From Leptobrachium leishanense (taxonomy: Eukaryota > Chordata > Amphibia > Anura > Megophryidae), in assembly GCA_009667805.1 (NCBI GenBank), contig CM019072.1, positions 41,174,654 through 41,238,653 on the forward strand: 64,000 bases of DNA, written 5' to 3'. Position 1 is the first letter of the stretch. Every line of letters starts with the position of its first letter. The notes beneath the pieces are model-generated. The model saw nothing but the letters and a program-made list of their open reading frames with translations, made no database searches and had not been told where the DNA came from. This document shows, piece after piece, positions 25,401-32,204 of the stretch. Position numbers and translations under genes: made by a program.

Positions 25401-27750
25401 TCTGGCAAACCTGTCTAGTTTTAGAGGTACTTGAGGACTGGGGTTGAGAAACACCGTTCTAGTTTATACAAATCCTTCTGTGAGATGTTACATCTGTTGA
25501 TGTTCAGGCTGAATAAACCTTTGCAGATTCTGTATTTTCAGCAAACACAGACACAGGACTTTCAATTCCCTTTGCATGATCATTAATAAATGTTAAATAG
25601 AACCGGGTTCAGGACCAAACTGTGAGGTATCCCATTAACCCTTGCATTCAACTTGAGTATTTACTGCTAGAAACAACTCTCTGCACTCTTTGGATTGAAA
25701 ACTGGCTCAATGACAATCAGGTTCGCTGTCTCGGAGTTTCACTCTACTCTGCTTTTTCCCTCATCCCCCACATCCAGTCTCTTTGCTCCTCCTGCTCCTA
25801 CCAACTATGTAATATTTCCAGAATTCGACCATTTCTTACCGCTGACACCACAAAGCAACTCATCCACGCCCTTGTAATCTGCCAATTTGACTATTGTAAT
25901 AATCTTCCTGGCCTCCGTCTCTCTCGCCTCGCCCCCTTACAATCCATTCTAAATGCCTCCGCCAGGCTCATCCACCTCACCCACCGCTCAGTCTCTGCCG
26001 CTCCCCTCTGCGAGTCCCTTCAATGGCTCCCCATCCACTGCAGAATTAAATTCAAAATCCTTACCCTGACCTACAAAGCTCTCACTAACTCAGCTACCCA
26101 CTACCTGTCCTCACTAATCACCAAATACACCCCAACCCGCTCCCTAAAATCAAACAGTGACCTGCGCCTAGCTTCTCCCCGTATCACCTCATTCCATGAT
26201 AGACTGCAGGATTTCTCATGCGCAGCCCCCATCCTCTGGAATGCTCTTCCTCGTATGGGCAGACTTTCCCCTAGTTTCCCTTCCTTCAAACGCTCCCTTA
26301 AGACATTCCTGTTTAGGGAAGCCTACCACCCGACTCACTGATACACCTCACTGATGCAACCAGTCCATCACTCTCACCTTGCAGTCCATCACTCTCACCT
26401 TGCAGTCCTCTCCTCCTGTTTCCACCCCAACCCTTCTAGATTGTGAGTTCCTATGGGAATAGGGCCCTCATTTACTATTGTACCAGTTTGTCAATTGTTG
26501 TTCAATGTATTATAACCCTTTCTATGTTGTGCCCATTGTACAGCGCTGCGGAATATGCTGGCGCTATTTAAAGAATAATAATAATAAGTGTGCTCGCCTA
26601 CTCCGATCTCTTTTAGTTTGTACAACAGGTGCTTGTGTGGGACTATGAGGGTTATTCAGAGAAAGGTGAAAACCAAGAGAATGGCAGGAGAAGAGAACAA
26701 TCTAGTCCAAATAGCCAATTTGGAACGTGAGATAATGGGAGAATTTTTCTGGTTTGGCTATTTTGACCTAGAATTTTCACTTCTCCAGTCATTCTCCTGG
26801 TTTTCACCTCTCTCTGAATAACCCTGCATGTCAATCACTTTAGCAAAATGTAAATACAGTATATCGATTGATCTACTGGAACACCTTACTCTCCACTGGT
26901 ACTCACAGAATTTGATTACATCAGTCTGACATGATCGATAAGTTAGGACAAAGGGTCTATCCTTAAAATGCTTCCCTTGGGAACATTATTGATGTCACTC
27001 CTGACCACAGACTCTAAACCATTAGCCTAGAGTCACTTGTGATGTCTGCTAGTTCTACATTCAAGCCACAAGATGGCACACGGAGCTCGACAAATCTAAG
27101 GTTCCCTAATGCTGCCTATACTGAACAAAAGCCAGGAGGTACTTGTTATTTTAAAGGGACATTATAGTTGTTTTAAATGAATCCAGAATGTTAAAAGAAG
27201 CACTTTTCCAGCTGACGTATATTATAATAACTACTTCATAATGACAAAAAATACATTTATTTTTCAAATATTTGAAACCACTATCTATTCTTATCTCATC
27301 TATAGTTTATTTAAGAATAATAATTCAATTTAAGTTTTTAACTTAAGTCAATCGGAGTGTGGGTTTAGTGAAATGTTATCCCAGTGGATAACTAAGCCTC
27401 AAGGGAAACGTAGTTCCAAACGATCCGGAGGGCCAAGGTTGCTGACCCAATGGACCCATATAAAGTAAACATGAATCTAATATTACATTTTATAATTAGT
27501 CATTCAATATGCATTTTATACGTATTTATGTATTAAGGAACAGTTCCACTTTTAAAATATTATTTTTCTTTTCTTATTCAAAACACAGGGTGATTCTGGT
27601 GGACCACTTGTGTGCCAAGAAAACGGTGCATGGACACTGGTCGGCATTGTGTCCTGGGGAAGCAGTACCTGCTCCGTTTCATCACCAGGAGTCTATGCCC
27701 GTGTTCCCCACCTCCGAAGCTGGATTGACCAGATTATTGCTGCCAACTAA
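10394..27750 (+). CDS. ctrb: chymotrypsinogen B-like serine protease, exons 2-7 (spliced)
   Basis: The CDS is the join of 10394-10497, 14664-14743, 21270-21348, 22433-22613, 24126-24262 and 27589-27750. The exons splice in frame into 246 codons, the usual length of chymotrypsinogen without its signal peptide, and end in TAA. The family is a secreted S1 zymogen made by the pancreas that cleaves after large hydrophobic residues once trypsin cuts Arg15-Ile16, here YAR-IVNG. All ten family cysteines (1, 42, 58, 122, 136, 168, 182, 191, 201, 220) are present, as are His57 (AAHC), Asp102 (NNDVAL), Ser195 (GDSGGP), Ser189 (SSCM) and Gly216/Gly226, which indicates chymotrypsin specificity. All introns are GT-AG. 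No frameshift or stop is visible, so the gene is probably functional. The first exon (5'UTR and signal peptide) is not in the window. B-type rather than another paralogue is inferred from overall similarity. Confidence 0.93.
10683..11892 (+). mobile_element. L2 LINE 3' part, interrupted by a T2/Kolobok MITE
   Basis: Two segments (10683-10777 and 11386-11892) read continuously as an L2 ORF2 C-terminal region parallel to 25719-26587 and end in the TACAGCGCTGCGG tail plus AATAAT repeats. Frameshifted. It lies in ctrb intron 2. Confidence 0.85.
10778..11385. mobile_element. T2/Kolobok-type MITE
   Basis: TTAA is duplicated at 10774-10777 and 11386-11389. Ends AGGAACACTCC and GAGTATCCCT fit the TTAAAGGRR signature of frog T2 MITEs. 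Removing it restores the L2 sequence as in the copy at 26040. The interior has a GCGCGCATGCGCGC inverted repeat. Confidence 0.85.
11893..13070. other. ctrb intron 2, unassigned sequence
   Basis: No gene or recognisable transposon was seen. A short inverted TATAGCTTTTTAATAAAAAGC motif lies near 11924. Confidence 0.4.
13072..13215. mobile_element. Tc1/mariner terminal fragment
   Basis: TACAGTCAGGTCCAGAAATA, then TTGGCTCTATACACCACCAC and CTTTAATTTGAGGGTATG match the inverted-repeat end of a vertebrate Tc1 family. The same family supplies the end at 51855-52060. No transposase. Confidence 0.7.
13290..14400 (-). pseudogene. L1-like LINE ORF2 C-terminal fossil
   Basis: Reading the minus strand, frameshifted pieces recall the end of an L1 ORF2: the QWERELG-type segment near 13965, then [18 protein letters not shown] and [11 protein letters not shown], an L1 zinc-knuckle-like tail. 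At least three frame changes are needed. The 3' end is cut near the Tc1 fragment. It lies in ctrb intron 2 in antisense. Confidence 0.6.
14664..14743 (+). CDS. ctrb: ctrb exon 3: catalytic His57
   Basis: [19 protein letters not shown] then TAAHCGV. Acceptor TTTTCGTTACAG; donor GTACGT at 14744. The nearer GT at 14739 was rejected because only the 14744 donor keeps the frame into exon 4. Confidence 0.92.
14744..15085. other. start of ctrb intron 3, unassigned
   Basis: Two imperfect repeats of a CACTGCATCCTAT segment (near 14979 and 15027); otherwise nothing recognised. Confidence 0.4.
15482..16464 (-). pseudogene. CR1 reverse transcriptase and C-terminal domain
   Basis: The RT motifs [34 protein letters not shown] and FADDTK are in order, followed by [44 protein letters not shown] and [17 protein letters not shown], the diagnostic CR1 C-terminal blocks. 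A one-base frameshift near 16010 separates the two open segments. The protein would copy the element's RNA at the target site. It is not host coding. Confidence 0.9.
16465..17391 (-). pseudogene. CR1 region between endonuclease and RT, decayed
   Basis: Antisense CR1 sequence (for example the [24 protein letters not shown] segment around 16980-17060) with several stops. It connects the two recognisable domains. Confidence 0.6.
17392..17510. mobile_element. 119-bp hAT MITE
   Basis: Ends CAGGGGTCAGCAACCTT and AAGGTTGCTGACCCCTG are perfect 17-bp inverted repeats. The exact 8-bp TSD CCTTACAT lies at 17384-17391 and 17511-17518. The middle is a palindrome around TTTTGGGAACT. It is inserted in CR1. 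Confidence 0.95.
17484..17703 (-). pseudogene. CR1 endonuclease, C-terminal piece
   Basis: [18 protein letters not shown] and [19 protein letters not shown] are conserved C-terminal motifs of the CR1 apurinic-type endonuclease. It continues directly from the 18920-19396 piece once the intervening TTAA element is taken out. Confidence 0.85.
17709..18915. mobile_element. piggyBac-like non-autonomous element (family P)
   Basis: Duplicated TTAA flanks it (17705-17708 and 18916-18919). Termini CCACTTGGCTGCTAAG and CTCAGCAGCGAAAGGG are related inverted repeats. The 1.2-kb interior matches the copy at 61162-61940 closely and shares GGTATCATTGG...GGCC and GATGAGCGAAA blocks with 52362-53507. No transposase. 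It interrupts the CR1 endonuclease. Confidence 0.9.
18920..19396 (-). pseudogene. CR1 endonuclease, N-terminal piece
   Basis: [58 protein letters not shown] and [12 protein letters not shown] are typical CR1 endonuclease blocks with the catalytic Glu in ITETW. It breaks at GST-L where the TTAA element sits. Confidence 0.88.
19845..20636. mobile_element. piggyBac-like element (family P) with nested CR1 tail
   Basis: TTAA copies lie at 19841-19844 and 20637-20640. Termini CCCCTTCAAATGCCAAG and CTTGGTAGTGAAGGGG are inverted repeats. A CR1 3' fragment splits the interior. Located in ctrb intron 3. Confidence 0.8.
19920..20241 (+). mobile_element. 5'-truncated CR1 LINE tail
   Basis: It encodes the CR1 C-terminus ([38 protein letters not shown], then [12 protein letters not shown]) and ends in a TTTCTATGTTTCTATG tail. 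A TATCTTG direct repeat flanks it (19913-19919, 20242-20248), a likely target duplication. Confidence 0.88.
20641..21269. other. end of ctrb intron 3, AT-rich unassigned
   Basis: No element recognised. The pyrimidine tract before the exon 4 acceptor is at 21238-21265. Confidence 0.4.
21270..21348 (+). CDS. ctrb: ctrb exon 4
   Basis: One base completes a leucine codon, then [15 protein letters not shown] and [11 protein letters not shown], the segment equivalent to VVAGEFDQGS in mammalian chymotrypsinogen. Acceptor ATGTCTTAG; donor GTAAAG. Confidence 0.92.
21420..22265. mobile_element. Harbinger-like MITE (family H), copy 2, with nested CR1 tail
   Basis: Ends GGCCCGTGTCAGACGAACGC and GCGTTCGTCTGACATTAGCC; exact TSD TTA at 21417-21419 and 22266-22268. 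A CR1 tail of about 385 bp splits the MITE. It fills most of ctrb intron 4. Confidence 0.85.
21808..22192 (-). mobile_element. CR1 LINE 3' tail inside MITE copy 2
   Basis: TTACATAGTTACATAGGCTG and the downstream block match the antisense CR1 tail at 15086-15480. Truncated at its 5' end. Confidence 0.85.
22433..22613 (+). CDS. ctrb: ctrb exon 5: catalytic Asp102
   Basis: [20 protein letters not shown] carries Asp102. It continues through TICLAN (Cys122) and [13 protein letters not shown] (Cys136). Donor GTAAGA at 22614; an M1 element begins 25 bp further on. Confidence 0.94.
22639..23508 (+). mobile_element. M1 MITE copy c
   Basis: Full-length M1 from GGGGTTATTCAGAG to GATCTCTTTGAATAACCCTG. 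A terminal hairpin CGAAATGTCGCCGACATTTCG lies near its left end. It is located in ctrb intron 5, right after the donor. Confidence 0.85.
23634..23903 (-). mobile_element. CR1 LINE 3' tail
   Basis: Antisense match to the 19920-20241 fragment: starts with GAAACATAGAAACATAG and encodes [19 protein letters not shown] on the minus strand. In ctrb intron 5. Confidence 0.88.
24126..24262 (+). CDS. ctrb: ctrb exon 6: specificity pocket
   Basis: [39 protein letters not shown] and GSSSCM carry Cys168, Cys182, Ser189 and Cys191. Acceptor TTTCTGCACAG; the donor GTTTGT is weaker than the others but fits the phase-0 junction to GDSGGP. Confidence 0.93.
24470..25262. other. ctrb intron 6, low-copy sequence
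   Basis: No gene. A block around 24890-25140 (GGTAATAGTGCCC and flanks) is loosely similar to 37400-37660, suggesting a diverged, unnamed repeat. Confidence 0.4.
25271..25456. mobile_element. 186-bp hAT MITE
   Basis: Ends CAGTGGTTCCTAAC and GGTTGAGAAACACCG are degenerate inverted repeats. The 8-bp flanks TTTCAGTT and TTCTAGTT match at 6 positions. Confidence 0.65.
25719..26587 (+). mobile_element. L2 LINE 3' part
   Basis: An open frame over 25622-26341 gives typical L2 C-terminal blocks: [64 protein letters not shown] and [11 protein letters not shown]. It ends with the TACAGCGCTGCGGAATATGC tail and AATAAT repeats. The frame is open across this part but truncated at the 5' end, so it is inactive. 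Confidence 0.9.
26647..26826. mobile_element. 180-bp palindromic MITE (family R), copy a
   Basis: AGGGTTATTCAGAGA at the left and TCTCTGAATAACCCT at the right, with extended inverted-repeat similarity inside. Termini match M1, so it may be an M1 relative. ATG flanks both sides. Confidence 0.7.
26961..27394. other. ctrb intron 6, unassigned
   Basis: Mostly unassigned. TTTTAAAGGGACATTATAG at 27150 resembles a single T2/Kolobok terminus, but no partner end was found. Confidence 0.35.
27395..27449. mobile_element. hAT MITE end fragment
   Basis: GGAAACGTAGTTCC and GGCCAAGGTTGCTGACCC match the right half of the 17392-17510 MITE. The left half is missing. Confidence 0.5.
27589..27750 (+). CDS. ctrb: ctrb exon 7: catalytic Ser195 and C-terminus
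   Basis: [20 protein letters not shown], then [19 protein letters not shown] and ending IIAAN-stop. It carries Ser195, Asp194, Cys201, Gly216, Cys220 and Gly226. Acceptor AAAACACAG at 27580-27588. Confidence 0.95.
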   Translation, partial: GDSGGPLVCQENGAWTLVGIVSWGSSTCSVSSPGVYARVPHLRSWIDQIIAAN

Positions 27751-27803
27751 AGAGATGATTTGCAACACATTCACACATATGATACTTGCATAAATATGAT
27801 TAA

Positions 27804-27809
27804 AATAAA
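27804..27809 (+). terminator. ctrb polyadenylation signal
   Basis: AATAAA lies 54 bases after the ctrb stop codon, giving a very short 3'UTR typical of pancreatic protease mRNAs. Cleavage is expected around 27825-27835, before the M1 element that starts at 27866. Confidence 0.8.
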
Positions 27810-27865
27810 AAGATTTCATGATGTATGGATTGATTTTTGTCTTTAAAAAAACATAGGTAGACATA

Positions 27866-28764
27866 CAGGGTTATTCAAAGAAAATCGAAAAGTCACCGCA
27901 CGTTCGGTGACTTTTCGTTCTCTTCAATTTGGTGCGATTTGGCGATCCCATTTCGGTGACCCTGCGGTGTATTCAGCAAGCACCACAGGGCGGTCGTAGA
28001 GCAGGGAAAGCCACCGCAAACCTGCCAAACACTCACCGCAAAACCCAGGCGAATGCACACCAAAACCTGCAAAAACATCTGGGTTAACCCCGCTGAACAC
28101 ACCGGAGAAACCCGAGCAGGAGCCGATCACAGCGCAGAGAAGCCATCGGAAAAACCCGACACCGCAGACGAATGGATTAAAAAAAAAAGATTGGGAGAAA
28201 AAAAATAGTTTGCTTGAATGTTTGGAAAGTGAAATGCTGTTTGCAAAGAAACTACTGAGCGAAAATGTCTGAAATTTACATATGAGGTCCAGGGAATGAT
28301 AATAAAAAGGGCTGTTACAGAAAAAAGAACAAACGTTTAAAAAAAATTTTTGGGCAAAAACAAAAAAACCAAAAAATGCTTAAAATATCCCAAAAAATCT
28401 ATATATAAAGAGACTTTTTACTGCAGAGTATTGTAATCAATGGTTTATTAGATATTGAATTAAAATGGGAATATTTTTAACATTGAAGCGTATGGGATTC
28501 GCCTGAATAAATCTGCCGCATGAAGCCACCGAATGGCAGGGCAATTCGGCAACTTTTCAATGCTGAGTTTTGTTCTCTGAATAGACGAAGCTATGGGGAT
28601 TTCAATGCCCTCGAGCAGGCACCGTACAGACACCATATGTGCAGGCAATTCGCCAACATTTGGCGAACTGCCTGCTCTCTGGATAGCCGAATGGCCAAGA
28701 AAGGTATGATTTTCAGCGTTCTGTTACCTCTCGGCAGCCATTCGGATCTCTTTGAATAACACTG
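27866..28764 (+). mobile_element. M1 MITE copy d, just past the ctrb poly(A) signal
   Basis: Full-length, CAGGGTTATTCAAAG to CTTTGAATAACACTG. Exact 3-bp TSD ATA at 27863-27865 and 28765-28767. Confidence 0.9.
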
Positions 28765-28870
28765 ATAGTATATATGTAGATATTTATATCTTGTTTTTTG
28801 TTGGGCTAAAAATTTATATTTCTTATCATTTGGAAAATCTTTTCACACCATAAAGTACCTTACAGATAGT

Positions 28871-29760
28871 CAGGGTTATTCAAAGATATCCGAATTGCTG
28901 CCGAAAGGGAACTGAACACTTAAAATCAGCACTCGGTTACCTTTCTTGGCCATTCGGCTATCCAGAGAGCAGGCAGTTCACCAAAAGTTGGCAATTTGCC
29001 TGCACATACGGTGCCTGTTCGAGGGCAGTGAAATCCCCATAGAGAAGCAATGCTTTGTCTATTCAGAGAACAAAAACCAGCAGTGAAAGGTTCCCGAAAT
29101 GCCCTGCCATTCGGTGGTTTAATTTGGCAGGTTTATTCAGGCGAATCCCATAGGCTTCAATGTTAAAAATATTCCCGTTTTAATTCAATATCTAATAAAC
29201 CGTTCATTATAATATTCTGCAGTAAAAAGTCTATTTTTAGATTTTTTTGGGATATTTTAAGCATTTTTCGGGATTTTTGTGCCAAAAAACTTTTGTCGAT
29301 ATTTTTTTAAATTTTTTTTTAATCGTTTGTTCTTTTTTCTGTAATAGCCCTTTTTATTATCATTCATTGGACCTCATATGTAAATTTCAGACATTTTCAC
29401 TCAGTAGTTTGTTTGCAAACAGCGTTTCACTCTTCAAACATTCAAGCGGACTGTTTTCTTTTTCTTCACCTACTTCGTCTGCGGTGTCGGCTTTTTTCCG
29501 GCGGCTGCGCTGCGTGTGATTGGCTCCGGCTTGGGTTTTTCGGCGGGTTAATTCAGATGTTTTTGCGGGTTTCGGTGTGCGTTCGCCCTCGTTTTGCGGT
29601 GAGTTTTCGGCAGGTTTGTGGCGACTTTTCCCTGCATTTCGGCGGTCCTGTGGTGCTTGCTGAATACACCGCAAGGTCGCCGAAATGGGATCGCCAAATC
29701 GTACCGAATTGAAGAGAACGAAAAGTCACCGAACGTGCGGTGGATTTTCGATTCTCTTAG
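28871..29760 (-). mobile_element. M1 MITE copy e, inverted relative to copy d
   Basis: Starts CAGGGTTATTCAAAG and runs through M1 blocks in reverse order. The far end is degraded (GATTCTCTTAG instead of the full terminus). It forms a roughly 0.85-kb inverted pair with copy d, 106 bp apart. Confidence 0.85.
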
Positions 29761-30245
29761 ATATATTCACTCAGGGTTATTCAAACTACATTAAAAGTTA
29801 CTTAAATGAAATATTACATAGTTCCATTTTTCCCTATATAATACTTAAATCCATCAGATTTGGCTTTTTTTATGTAAATACAAACTGTAAAACAAAATGG
29901 ACTCACAAACAAAATGCACCTGAATTATATAAACGTGGGACATCTCCTTAGACCAGTGCCCCAGTGTTCTTCAGGCAGAAACAAAAATTTTAACCCCTTA
30001 AGAACTGAGGTCTTTTCCTTTTGTTGCGTGATAAGGACCATTGCAATTTTGCCATTTTCGCTGTGTATATGTTCACCTGTGATTTTTAGCTTTGGCTATT
30101 TAGTGCACCACCACATGTTATGTACTGTTCTGTTAAGAACAGATACAACTGTTTATTATCTTACATAAAAAAACTTAAGAAAAAGTGCTAATACGTTTTC
30201 TGCTGGTTATCTGCCAGCCTCCTCAGTCAGTAGCATACACATACC
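29761..30245. other. unassigned spacer
   Basis: One isolated CAGGGTTATTCAAA terminus at 29774 and a TTAACCCCTTAAGAACTGAGG block at 29990; no complete element. Confidence 0.35.
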
Positions 30246-30330
30246 CAGGGCCGGATTTACATCTTAGGAGCCTGTAGGCACAGAAATGTGGAGCACCCCC
30301 CTCCCCAAAGAAAGGTGCCAAAATGGCTTT
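30246..30330. mobile_element. solitary hAT left end
   Basis: CAGGGCCGGATTTACATC is a common hAT terminus. No matching right end was found in the window. Confidence 0.45.
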
Positions 30331-30623
30331 TTCAATTCTTGTTGTGGGGCAAACTAATAAAAAGAAAAACAAATACTGAAACAGTTAGGAGTTAATGGGT
30401 AGGCTACATGCCTCACTGTTTATTATTTTTTATTGTATTTGCCTGCTTTAATGGCATTTTAGGGTTTATTATGAAAGTTAGAATCTAAAGTGTCTATCCT
30501 TCTTTAGATCCTTTGGTTATTTTGTCACAATTCGAGGCATCAATTTCACTGAAAATATGATTGTCATGTGACTGTCCTCATCAGTCATAGGGGCGTGCTG
30601 CAGGGCTGTGTGCCTGGAGGCAC

Positions 30624-31013
30624 ATCCTGGAGAGCCCTGAGAGCAGCAAGAGATCCTGGGGAGCGCTGAGAGCAGCAAGAGATTCTGGGGAGCCCTGAGA
30701 GTAGCAAGAGATTCTGGGGAGCCCTGAGAGCAGCAAGATCCTGGGGTGCCCTGAGAGCAGCCTGATCCTGGGGAGCACTGAGAGCAGCCAGATCCTGGGG
30801 AGCACTGAGAGCAGCCTGATCCTGGGGAGCAATGACAGTAGCCAGATCCTGGGGAGCCCTGAGAGCAGCCAGATCCTGGGGAGCCCTGAGAGCAGCTAGA
30901 TCCTGGGGAGCCCTGAGAGCAGTCAGATCCTGGGGAGCACTGAGAGCAGTCAGATCCTGGGGAGCACTGACAGCAGCCAGTTCCTGGGGAGCACTGACAG
31001 CAGCCAGTTCCTG
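30624..31013. repeat. minisatellite, 24-27 bp unit (GATCCTGGGGAGCCCTGAGA)
   Basis: About 15 copies with variants GAGCACTGAGAGCAGC and GACAGCAGCCA. Open frames on both strands are repeat artefacts. Confidence 0.95.
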
Positions 31014-31285
31014 TGTCCAGCGCCATTCCTTCCCTGTCCACCGCCTGTGCCAGCTCCATTCCTTCCCATTTCCTCAATAAACCCTTATTATACTGCAAAT
31101 CCTGTCTGATGCCTCTGTATCACCGCATAGTGTGCTTGTCCCCTCACCCACCTGTTCAGATTCCTGATAGTATGTGTTACTTTCTCCATGTTATATGGCT
31201 ATGGTATGTATGGGCATCAGAGGTATTGCTGGTGGTTCTTGATTCTCAGTGACAGGCAGAGAATGTGCCAGACAACTGCAGAACA
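31014..31285. other. unassigned, with a CAATAAA motif
   Basis: CTCAATAAACCCTTATT at 31071 resembles a polyadenylation region. No LTR boundaries could be placed. Confidence 0.3.
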
Positions 31286-31550
31286 TTACTGCTTCCTGAT
31301 GTTACTTATAAACCTTTGCCCCTCTAATCTAAGACTATGTCCTCTTGTTTTGCTACTTTGTTTCCTTTTAAATATACTCCCTTCCTCTACCTTGTGGATT
31401 CCCTTTACGTATTTAAATGTTTCTATCATATCTCCTCTGTCTCGTCTTTTTTCCAAGCTATACATGTTAAGATCATTAAGCCTTTCCTGGTAACTTTTCT
31501 CCTTCAAGCTGTACACCATTTTAGTAGCCCTTCTCTGATAGAACGTGTGA
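31286..31550 (-). mobile_element. CR1 LINE C-terminal fragment
   Basis: The minus strand encodes QRRATKMVYSLKEKSYQERL, DLNMYSLEKRRDRGDMIETF and the [12 protein letters not shown] block; truncated at both ends. Confidence 0.85.
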
Positions 31551-32204
31551 TACAGTGACGTCAGTGGCTGGTGAGGCACTGGCTAGTATCAGAGCCAGAT
31601 ATACACAGGGTTATGCAGTTGCAATTTACGCATTTGATTATCGTTATATAGGAAAATAGAGTTTCACTATTTATAAAGTAAAGTTTGCATACTGTTTTTT
31701 AGTTCTAGGAGCATGTACTTACAATACTGACCAAAAGATGGCGCTATTACACACATGCTGACTGCTGAGCTCTGCCTGCCCGCCCCCCACGACTGACGAG
31801 GACAGTCACATGACTGTCCTGCATCAATCAATACAGGGGGAGCTCTGCCTCTCATGGGGGGGGGCGTTTTTTTTTAAAAAAAAGGAATGGCTTGAGACCA
31901 ATGGAGCTTTCCCATTGGCTCAAGCTTTCAACTGCTCTCAGTGCCTCTGTAGGCACTGAAGAGCGTAGAACCAGGAAGTCAGCTTAAGCTACGCAATTAG
32001 CATAGCGTTCAGCTGCGCAAATTGCGTAGGCTAGGCTGGCTCAGTGCTGCCCCTGCTGTCTGTAGTGAATCACACACACACAGCAGCCGACAAGGGGGAA
32101 AAAGAAGCAGAGGACAGAGAAGCACAGCGAGGGAGCATGGAGAGGTGAGTATGAGAACTTTTTTCAATAAATAACATTTTATTTACAGATTAAATACACA
32201 TACA
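31551..32204. other. unassigned low-copy sequence
   Basis: No gene. A short inverted repeat (TGGCTTGAGACCAATGG and CCATTGGCTCAAGC) lies at 31888-31925. Confidence 0.4.

Larger units (their letters stand above)
25500..26960 (-). mobile_element. old CR1 LINE fragment, host of two insertions
   Basis: Pieces at 25500-25718, 26590-26646 and 26827-26960 align in order with antisense CR1 RT at 16100-16460 (for example ACTTTCAATTCCC, CTTGTGTGGGACTATG, TCAGTCTGACATGATCG). An L2 tail and a short MITE sit between them. Confidence 0.7.

Noticed and set aside
25622..26341. Single-copy gene of 239 codons
   Set aside because: It is the C-terminal part of an L2 LINE, with a decayed relative at 10683-11892 and an L2 tail following.
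30590..31260. LTR suggested by CTCAATAAACCC and a T-rich follow-up
   Set aside because: No TG/CA boundaries or target duplication could be placed.
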